The position numbers and the translations under genes are program-made. The notes under the pieces are model-generated. The model was given only the letters and a program-made list of their open reading frames with translations. It made no database searches and was not told where the DNA came from. Of a stretch of DNA of 6,376 nucleotides, positions 1 through 5,238 are shown piece by piece. Origin of the DNA: JBFFSQ01 sp041572275 (GTDB taxonomy: Bacteria > Pseudomonadota > Gammaproteobacteria > SZUA-229); NCBI GenBank assembly GCA_041572275.1, contig JBFFSQ010000174.1, positions 1 through 6,376 on the forward strand, given 5' to 3'. Position 1 is the stretch's first letter; each line of letters starts with the position of its first letter.

Positions 1-733
1 GATTATCTCGCAGCCGAATTTCTTCGGCACTCTGGAGCAGGTTGATGAATTGACCAACTGGGCTCATGAGCAGGGTGCATTGGTGATTGCAGTTGTAAAT
101 CCTTTGAGTCTGGCCTTATTGAAGCCACCCGGCGAATGGGGTGAAACGGGCGCCGATATTGCCTGTGGTGATGGTCAGCCCCTGGGCGCGCCGCTATCAT
201 CCGGTGGCCCCTATTATGGTTTCATGTGTTGCAAGCAGGCCTATGTGCGGCAGATGCCCGGGCGTATTGTCGGGCGCACTGTTGATCTTGATGGAAAGGA
301 AGGTTTTGTGTTGACCTTGCAGGCCCGTGAACAGCATATTCGTCGCTCTAAAGCGACATCGAATATCTGTACGAATCAGGGCCTGGTGGTGACTGCCTCG
401 ACCATTCACATGGCACTATTGGGTCCTCAGGGGCTGGAACAGGTGGCGGCCAGTTGTCATCAGAATACCAACGCGTTAGTTGAGCGGTTAACCGCCATCG
501 AGGGTGTTGAGCTGGTATTTGCGGGTGCGCGTTTCCATGAAGCGGTACTGAAACTGAGCCAGCCTGCTGATCAGGTGTTGCAGGCACTTGCTGATAAAAA
601 TATTCTCGGTGGCTTCGATCTGTCAAAAGATTATCCTGAACTGGGTAACGCCATACTGGTCTGTGCCACCGAAATGCGTAGTGATGAAGAAATCAGCAGT
701 TACGTACAGGCATTGAAAGAGATTGTGGAATAA
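1..733 (+). CDS. gcvPA: Glycine dehydrogenase (decarboxylating) subunit 1, P-protein alpha half, 3' part only
   Basis: The frame is open from the window's left edge (first whole codon at position 2) to TAA at 731-733. This gives the last 243 residues of a protein usually about 450 long, so roughly half the gene lies upstream. The visible part begins with the family stretch QPNFFGTLEQVDEL. It continues with ADIACGDGQPLGAPLSSGGP and with a VDLDGKEGF...LQAREQHIRR...KATSNICTNQ segment, all typical of the N-terminal half of P-protein. As known for the family, this subunit pairs with GcvPB to decarboxylate glycine with PLP and pass the aminomethyl group to the lipoyl arm of GcvH; the PLP lysine is in GcvPB, not here. 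The protein is cytoplasmic. The stop lies 5 nt before gcvPB, so the two are almost certainly co-transcribed and perhaps translationally coupled. A TTG codon at position 50 is internal and not the true start. Confidence 0.96.
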   Translation, partial: IISQPNFFGTLEQVDELTNWAHEQGALVIAVVNPLSLALLKPPGEWGETGADIACGDGQPLGAPLSSGGPYYGFMCCKQAYVRQMPGRIVGRTVDLDGKEGFVLTLQAREQHIRRSKATSNICTNQGLVVTASTIHMALLGPQGLEQVAASCHQNTNALVERLTAIEGVELVFAGARFHEAVLKLSQPADQVLQALADKNILGGFDLSKDYPELGNAILVCATEMRSDEEISSYVQALKEIVE

Positions 734-738
734 AGATT

Positions 739-2187
739 ATGTTGATTGTTGAACATTCAGCCGAAGGGCGTAGCACTAAAATACAGGCACCGGCGGTCGA
801 CACAGCGGTGACCGATATTCCCGAACATTTACTGCGCAAGCAATCAGCGCCCTTACCCCAGGTGTCTGAAATGCAAGTGGTGCGACATTACACCTCTTTG
901 TCGCAGAAAAATTTCTCTATTGATACTCATTTCTATCCCCTGGGTTCCTGCACCATGAAGTACAACCCAAGGGTGTGTAACAGTGCAGCTATGTTACCGG
1001 GTTTTCTATCCCGTCATCCACTGGCAGCGGATCAATACAGCCAGGGCTTTATGGCCTGTATGTATGAGTTGCAGGAAATGCTCTGCGAAGTGACGGGTAT
1101 GGCGGGTTTTTCGTTAGCACCTATGGCTGGTGCCCAGGGTGAGTTTGCCGGTGTCGCGATGATCCGTGCCTACCATGATGCCAATGAAGACTTTGAACGT
1201 AAGGAAATCCTGGTTCCAGATGCCGCCCATGGCACCAATCCAGCAACAGCGACCATGTGCGGTTATTCCGTGAAGGAAATTCCGACGCTGAAAAATGGAG
1301 ATGTCGACGTCGATGCGTTGAAAGCAGCAGTAGGGCCACAAACAGCGGGCCTGATGCTGACCAATCCATCAACGCTGGGTGTGTTTGAGCGCTCGATTGA
1401 AGAGATTGCTGGCATTATCCACAAGGCCGGTGGTTTGCTGTATTACGATGGCGCCAACCTGAACGCTATCCTGGGTAAGATTCGTCCCGGTGATATGGGC
1501 TTTGATGTGATTCACTCTAATTTGCATAAAACCTTTTCGACACCTCATGGTGGCGGTGGTCCGGGGTCAGGTGCGATTGGTGTGGCTGAACGTTTAAAAC
1601 CGTTCCTGCCGTTACCCGTGGTGACAAAGGAAGAGGAAAAGTACCGCTGGTTGACCGAAGATGATTGCCCGCAAACCATTGGTTATTTATCAGCCTTCAT
1701 GGGCAATGCAGGTGTGTTATTGCGTGCCTATGTCTATATGCGATTATTGGGTCGTGAAGGCATGGAGCGTGTCGCCGAGTTCGCAACGCTGAATGCCAAT
1801 TACATGATGGCCGAGCTGAAGAAAAAAGGGTTCGAGGCGGCTATTCCAGATCGTTATGCATCCCATGAGTTTATTATCACTCTGAAAAAGCAGGCCAAAG
1901 AGCTCAAAGTAACGGCTATGGATTTTGCCAAGCGCTTGCTGGATCTGGGCTATCATGCACCGACCACTTATTTTCCTTTGCTGGTGCCTGAGTGCTTGCT
2001 GATTGAGCCAACAGAAACCGAAGCCAAAGAAGCCCTCGATGGTTTTATCGAAGCGCTGGTGACGATTCAGCATGAAGCCGAAACAGATCCGGATCTGTTA
2101 CATGGTGCACCCTATACCTTACCGGTAAGACGTCTGGACGATGTGCGCGCAGCGAAGCAACTGGATCTGACCTGGCTTAATAAATAA
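739..2187 (+). CDS. gcvPB: Glycine dehydrogenase (decarboxylating) subunit 2, P-protein beta half carrying the PLP lysine
   Basis: This encodes 482 residues, full length for the family. The ATG at 739 gives the expected N-terminus (MLIVEHSAEGR, compare MLIFEHS-type starts elsewhere). Motifs in order are LGSCTMKYNP at residues 68-77, AHGTNPATA with His164, YYDGANLNAI starting at 235, and SNLHKTFSTPHGGGGPGSG. Lys264 of the last motif is the expected Schiff-base lysine for pyridoxal phosphate, followed by the glycine-rich loop. The enzyme is an aspartate-aminotransferase-fold (fold type I) protein. With GcvPA it catalyses glycine decarboxylation in the glycine cleavage system, which feeds one-carbon units to tetrahydrofolate through GcvT. 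No catalytic motif is missing and no frameshift is seen. The ribosome-binding site is weak (GGAATAAAG near 727-735, overlapping the gcvPA stop), which fits translational coupling to gcvPA. The split P-protein contrasts with the single fused GcvP of enteric bacteria. Confidence 0.97.
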   Translation: MLIVEHSAEGRSTKIQAPAVDTAVTDIPEHLLRKQSAPLPQVSEMQVVRHYTSLSQKNFSIDTHFYPLGSCTMKYNPRVCNSAAMLPGFLSRHPLAADQYSQGFMACMYELQEMLCEVTGMAGFSLAPMAGAQGEFAGVAMIRAYHDANEDFERKEILVPDAAHGTNPATATMCGYSVKEIPTLKNGDVDVDALKAAVGPQTAGLMLTNPSTLGVFERSIEEIAGIIHKAGGLLYYDGANLNAILGKIRPGDMGFDVIHSNLHKTFSTPHGGGGPGSGAIGVAERLKPFLPLPVVTKEEEKYRWLTEDDCPQTIGYLSAFMGNAGVLLRAYVYMRLLGREGMERVAEFATLNANYMMAELKKKGFEAAIPDRYASHEFIITLKKQAKELKVTAMDFAKRLLDLGYHAPTTYFPLLVPECLLIEPTETEAKEALDGFIEALVTIQHEAETDPDLLHGAPYTLPVRRLDDVRAAKQLDLTWLNK

Positions 2188-2231
2188 TTCATGCTGACCG
2201 GGTATGCTGATTGAAACGTTGGGAAGATTGA

Positions 2232-2594
2232 ATGGCATATAGTGGTAATTCTGGTCTAAAAAGAATCATTAAGGCAGGACAATTTTCCTGGCAGGGCATC
2301 AAGGCAGCATTTAAATACGAAGAAGCTTTCCGTCAGGAGATTCTGCTTGTTCTGGTGATGGTGCCCCTGGCAATCTGGTTGGGTGAAACTGGCCCGGAGC
2401 GTGCGCTGATGATTGCCAGTGTGATTCTGGTGTTAATCGTTGAAATTCTCAATTCAGCCATTGAAGCGGTGGTCGATCGCTTTGGTATGGAGCATCATGA
2501 ACTCTGTGGTCGAGCCAAGGATATGGGATCGGCGGCTGTGTTGTTTTCTTTGGTCAATGTCGTTGTGATCTGGGCATTGATTCTCTTCTCTTAA
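2232..2594 (+). CDS. dgkA: Diacylglycerol kinase, integral inner-membrane DgkA type
   Basis: The 120-residue protein matches the small bacterial DgkA family in length and motifs. It has an N-terminal amphipathic stretch (RIIKAGQFSWQGIKAAF), then AFRQE, then the signature VEILNSAIEAVVDR at about residues 70-83 and GRAKDMGSAAV at 93-103. By alignment with the E. coli enzyme, Glu30, Glu71, Asn74, Glu78, Lys96 and Asp97 correspond to the known active-site and metal-binding residues, and all are present. Three membrane helices are expected at about 33-50, 55-72 and 98-118. The family works as a homotrimer that phosphorylates diacylglycerol to phosphatidate with MgATP, recycling lipid left over from membrane-derived glycan synthesis. 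The ATG at 2232 is preceded by GGGAAG (2221-2226) at good spacing. The gene lies 44 nt after gcvPB and could be read through from it, but no functional link is implied. No terminator hairpin is visible after the stop. Confidence 0.97.
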   Translation: MAYSGNSGLKRIIKAGQFSWQGIKAAFKYEEAFRQEILLVLVMVPLAIWLGETGPERALMIASVILVLIVEILNSAIEAVVDRFGMEHHELCGRAKDMGSAAVLFSLVNVVVIWALILFS

Positions 2595-2770
2595 AATTTT
2601 GCACTGTCTTTTTTAAAGTAGTTCAACAAATAAGAATATATTGACAATGGCCTGATGATTTATGTCATTGAATGGTTATCTTGTGCTTGTTTTAAGTTCT
2701 CTTTTATATTGCTTTCTATGAATAGAAGTTTAATACTTTATTTAAATAGGGATGAAAGTTGTGGGAATTG

Positions 2771-2822
2771 TTGATATATGTTTTTTATGATTATCTATAA
2801 AAGTTATTGATAATTGTAAGAG
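2771..2822 (+). promoter_or_regulatory. Candidate sigma-70-type promoter, conserved with 5034-5085
   Basis: The block opens with TTGATA (2771-2776), a fair -35 match. A -10-like TCTATA (2794-2799, 17-nt spacer) or CTATAA (2795-2800, 18-nt spacer) follows. The 52 bases align without gaps to 5034-5085, ahead of the second lipoprotein gene, with 39 of 52 identical by my count. The conservation is the stronger evidence; the promoter call itself is inferred, because hexamer-like sequences are common in AT-rich DNA. If correct, the leader to the ATG at 2884 would be about 75-80 nt. Confidence 0.45.
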
Positions 2823-2865
2823 AGAAGAAATTATAAGAATGAGGTGTAGACGCGGTTTAAATAGA

Positions 2866-2883
2866 ATAATAAACGAGGGAGTT
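2866..2883 (+). promoter_or_regulatory. Ribosome-binding site deciding the start at 2884
   Basis: ATAATAAACGAGGGA at 2866-2880, followed by 3 nt and ATG, contains a strong Shine-Dalgarno core GAGGG. The same 15 bases occur at 5221-5235, also 3 nt before an ATG. This supports translation from 2884 rather than from the in-frame ATG at 2839, which lies upstream of this site and has no comparable site. Confidence 0.8.
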
Positions 2884-4770
2884 ATGGAAAATTACACTGA
2901 TTACAAATTTTATGCTTTTCTATCTTTTTTTATTTTACTGTCAGCTTGTGGTGGCGGAAATAGTAATAACACTCCAATCAATAATGCACCATTAGCTGTA
3001 TCGCAAAGTACTACGATAAATGAAGATTCACCGGTTGTTTTTCAGCTGGGTAGTGATGTGGATGGTGATAGCCTGACCAATTCTATCATAGTGGCTCCCG
3101 CCAATGGTGTGCTTAGTGGTGTAGATGAGTATGTGACCTATACCCCGAATGCCAACTACTATGGTAGTGATAGTTTTAGTTTTACCCTGAGTGATGGTCT
3201 CGAAGATAGTGCGACAGAAACTGTCACTATTACTATTACTTCTGTAAATGATGCGCCGATAGCGAATGATGCCGGGATAAGTAGTTCGACTGTTGGTGTG
3301 GGCGTAGCAGGTACTTTAACGTCAAGTGATGTAGATAGTGTCACTATGACATACCAGTTGTTAACGCAGCCAACGAAAGGAACAGTGACACTTGATGATG
3401 TCACTACCGGTGCCTTTACCTATATACCGACATCATTAGGTACAGATAGTTTTAGCTTTAATGTGAATGATGGTGCAGCAGTTGACTCGAGAGACTCTAA
3501 TGTTGCCACTATTACTGTTACACCACCTGCCGCAGTAGCTGTCCCAGGTTCACCGGCTTTAGTCGCAACAGCAGGTGATCAACGGGTGGCTTTAAGTTGG
3601 GCTGCAGTCGATTATGCTGAGAGCTACAATGTTTACTGGTCAACCACCACGGGCGTGACTACCGGTGTTACACCAGATGCTGTCACAAATAAACCGTATT
3701 ATTATCATGATGGTGTTATCAACAATACACCTTATTACTATATTGTTACTGCCGTAAATGGATTTGGAGAAGGTGCGGACTCTAGTGAGTTGTCTGCGAC
3801 ACCCTTGGATATTGCGGTTGCTGGTCTAAGTTTTTCAGATGTTAATCTGGCCAGTTGTGTAACTGGAGCGAGTGCAGTTTATGTACATGATCTTATTGCT
3901 CTTGATTGTAACAGTAGTGGTATAAGTGATCTCGGTGGAATCGAGCAGTTGACCAGTTTAACTAATTTGACGCTCTGGGGTAACGGTTTTACTAGTGTTG
4001 CTCCCCTGGCGCCGTTAACAAATCTCACTACATTGTCACTGTATAATAATTCTATCAGCGGTGGCATAAGTCCGTTAACGGATATGGTTAATCTAAGCTT
4101 GCTAGCCCTCGGTAACACGGGCATCACAGATATCATTCCTTTAGCCAATATGTCCAGTTTGACGACTTTGTATCTGAATCAAAATAATATTAGTGATCTT
4201 GAACCGCTTGTAGGTCTGACGGGGCTGACTACGCTAGCTCTATACACTAATTCTATTTCGGATCTTGCACCTTTGACTGCATTGACGAACTTAACCGAGC
4301 TGGATTTGCATTCAAATACTATCAGTGATGTCAGTTCGTTGTCTGCTTTGTCGGCGTTGACAATACTATATTTGCAGGATAACAATATTTTTAATATTGA
4401 TGATTTGTCGGGGCTTGTATCTCTCAATAGATTGAGTTTGTTTGATAATAATATCTATGATCCCGCTCCATTAGCTGGATTGGTGAGCCTGAATCGGTTG
4501 TTTTTAGGTCATAACCAAATTATGGATGTCAGCTCGCTTGCGAGTCTGGTGAATTTGGATATTTTGTATTTGCCGGATAATAACATTGGTGGTGAAGGTA
4601 TTGGCAATGTGGATGCATTGGTTACCCTGACGGCAGCTACAGAAATCAATCTGACGACTAATGTCACAATGTCCTGTTCTGAGTTGACTGCCTTGGTAAA
4701 CGATTTGCCGGATGGTAACGTGGTGAGCCCAAACGTACCAGACCCAGGCGTGAATTGTACTTCGCCCTGA
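2884..4770 (+). CDS. Predicted surface lipoprotein with cadherin-like, fibronectin type III and internalin-like leucine-rich repeat domains
   Basis: The protein is 628 residues from ATG 2884. An in-frame ATG at 2839 would add 15 charged residues before the signal peptide and is less likely. Residues 1-21 are a lipoprotein signal peptide with lipobox LSAC and lipidated Cys22, followed by a flexible GGGNSNN linker. There is no Asp at +2 (it is Gly), so outer-membrane sorting is plausible. Residues 32-123 form a cadherin-like/Big-type domain with NEDS, DVDGD (58-62) and YTPNANYYGSDSFSF motifs. Residues 123-214 form a second, more diverged copy starting at NDAPIAND. Residues 221-307 are a fibronectin type III domain (VALSW with Trp239, YYYIVTAVN at 284-292). 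Residues about 337-578 are leucine-rich repeats with a cysteine-containing N-flank (Cys325, Cys342). The C-terminal cap carries Cys598 and Cys625, which could form a disulfide. No enzyme motif is seen. An adhesion or binding role is inferred; the ligand is unknown. Confidence 0.9.
   Translation: MENYTDYKFYAFLSFFILLSACGGGNSNNTPINNAPLAVSQSTTINEDSPVVFQLGSDVDGDSLTNSIIVAPANGVLSGVDEYVTYTPNANYYGSDSFSFTLSDGLEDSATETVTITITSVNDAPIANDAGISSSTVGVGVAGTLTSSDVDSVTMTYQLLTQPTKGTVTLDDVTTGAFTYIPTSLGTDSFSFNVNDGAAVDSRDSNVATITVTPPAAVAVPGSPALVATAGDQRVALSWAAVDYAESYNVYWSTTTGVTTGVTPDAVTNKPYYYHDGVINNTPYYYIVTAVNGFGEGADSSELSATPLDIAVAGLSFSDVNLASCVTGASAVYVHDLIALDCNSSGISDLGGIEQLTSLTNLTLWGNGFTSVAPLAPLTNLTTLSLYNNSISGGISPLTDMVNLSLLALGNTGITDIIPLANMSSLTTLYLNQNNISDLEPLVGLTGLTTLALYTNSISDLAPLTALTNLTELDLHSNTISDVSSLSALSALTILYLQDNNIFNIDDLSGLVSLNRLSLFDNNIYDPAPLAGLVSLNRLFLGHNQIMDVSSLASLVNLDILYLPDNNIGGEGIGNVDALVTLTAATEINLTTNVTMSCSELTALVNDLPDGNVVSPNVPDPGVNCTSP
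3949..4617 (+). repeat. Ten tandem leucine-rich repeats, internalin/SDS22-like 22-residue type
   Basis: These lie inside the lipoprotein gene. In protein numbering from ATG 2884 the units start at residues 356, 378, 401, 423, 445, 467, 489, 511, 533 and 555. Eight units are exactly 22 residues, the second is 23 and the last is 24. The consensus is LtnLttLxLxxNxIsDlxpLxx, with the structural Asn kept in nearly all units. A partial unit (ALDCNSSGISDLGGIEQ) precedes them and acts as an N-terminal cap. The DNA of the units is diverged, so this is an old array rather than a recent expansion. Confidence 0.93.
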
Positions 4771-5033
4771 AATTAGTTTTAGGATTACCAGAAATTTTTA
4801 AACAGTAATTGAATATTAGTTTTGAGCTTATTGCTGTGTCTATAAAGTTATATATTCGCATAATTTTTCTGATGTGCTTCCTCTATAAGTGTGTGCTAAT
4901 AAATGAATGATGTACTGAACCCTTATAGTTATTGTTTTTGATCAAATCACATAACTGCATTTTTAGTTGATTTGTAGGTATAAAAGATTACTATTGAAAT
5001 TAGAGTTAGTTATGGATAACAGTATGTATTAAA

Positions 5034-5085
5034 TTGATGCATGTATTTTATGGTAGATAATAAAAATTATTGATGACTGCAAGAG
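5034..5085 (+). promoter_or_regulatory. Candidate sigma-70-type promoter, conserved with 2771-2822
   Basis: TTGATG (5034-5039) and GATAAT (5056-5061) are separated by 16 nt, a good sigma-70 arrangement and better than its counterpart. The block aligns without gaps to the 52 bases before the LRR lipoprotein gene at about 75% identity. Transcription from here would give a leader of roughly 170 nt, about 90 nt longer than that of the other gene. The promoter assignment is inferred; the similarity is directly visible. Confidence 0.5.
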
Positions 5086-5118
5086 GAATACAAAAACAAT
5101 AATAATTTCATAATGCTT

Positions 5119-5134
5119 CGCACTGATTAGTGCG
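5119..5134 (+). other. Leader hairpin 1 of the repeat lipoprotein gene
   Basis: CGCACT and AGTGCG form a perfect 6-bp stem around a GATT tetraloop. No run of T follows, so it is not a standard terminator. It lies in the part of the leader that has no counterpart upstream of the LRR lipoprotein gene. Its function is unknown. Confidence 0.5.
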
Positions 5135-5177
5135 TGCTCAATAATATTTTCATGTATCAGTTGTTCGTTTTTGTCAT

Positions 5178-5195
5178 TACGCGAAATCTTGCGTA
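5178..5195 (+). other. Leader hairpin 2 of the repeat lipoprotein gene
   Basis: TACGCGA and TTGCGTA form a 7-bp stem (one G-T wobble) around an AATC loop. It is followed by GGGG rather than a T run, so it is not a typical terminator. It ends about 35 nt before the Shine-Dalgarno sequence. A role in mRNA stability or translation control is possible but not shown. Confidence 0.45.
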
Positions 5196-5220
5196 GGGGT
5201 AAATGCGGAAGTATGAACGG

Positions 5221-5238
5221 ATAATAAACGAGGGAATC
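5221..5238 (+). promoter_or_regulatory. Ribosome-binding site of the repeat lipoprotein gene
   Basis: ATAATAAACGAGGGA at 5221-5235 is identical to 2866-2880 and sits 3 nt before ATG 5239. Its GAGGG core is a strong Shine-Dalgarno sequence. It fixes the start of an otherwise open-ended reading frame. Confidence 0.8.

Larger units (their letters stand above)
2595..2883. other. AT-rich intergenic region between dgkA and the LRR lipoprotein gene
   Basis: These 289 nt are clearly richer in A and T than the genes on the left. No supported gene, RNA or rho-independent terminator was found. The 3' part holds a candidate promoter block (2771-2822) and the ribosome-binding-site block (2866-2880), both of which recur upstream of the second lipoprotein gene. 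The rest (2595-2770) shows nothing I can assign. It marks a change from housekeeping genes to accessory surface-protein genes. Confidence 0.7.
4771..5238. other. AT-rich intergenic region between the two lipoprotein genes
   Basis: These 468 nt have no supported gene; the reverse-strand reading frame across 5029-5259 has no family resemblance and overlaps the next gene's start. The region holds a candidate promoter block (5034-5085), two small hairpins (5119-5134 and 5178-5195) and the ribosome-binding-site block (5221-5235). A perfect 10-bp palindrome TTTGATCAAA sits at 4937-4946. No clear rho-independent terminator follows the LRR lipoprotein gene. The remainder, 4771-5033, shows nothing I can assign. 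Confidence 0.7.

Noticed and set aside
2191..2210. Direct repeat ATGCTGA at 2191-2197 and 2204-2210 between gcvPB and dgkA
   Set aside because: Only 7 bp and two copies; it forms no hairpin and matches no operator I recognise.
2641..2669. Perfect TTGACA (-35-like) at 2641-2646 with a CAATG/CATTG inverted repeat around it
   Set aside because: No acceptable -10 hexamer follows at 15-19 nt, and the 5-bp stem with a long loop is likely by chance.
3159..4427. Reverse-strand reading frames of 81-89 codons inside the LRR lipoprotein gene
   Set aside because: They are antisense reflections of repetitive coding sequence, without ribosome-binding sites or family resemblance.
4937..4951. Palindrome TTTGATCAAA followed by TCACA, considered as an FNR or CRP site
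   Set aside because: The FNR half-sites lack the 4-nt spacer and the left CRP half-site does not match; it may be chance in AT-rich DNA.
5086..5220. Cyclic-di-GMP riboswitch in the leader of the repeat lipoprotein gene
   Set aside because: The two hairpins do not match the conserved sequence or junction layout of the GEMM riboswitches as I know them.
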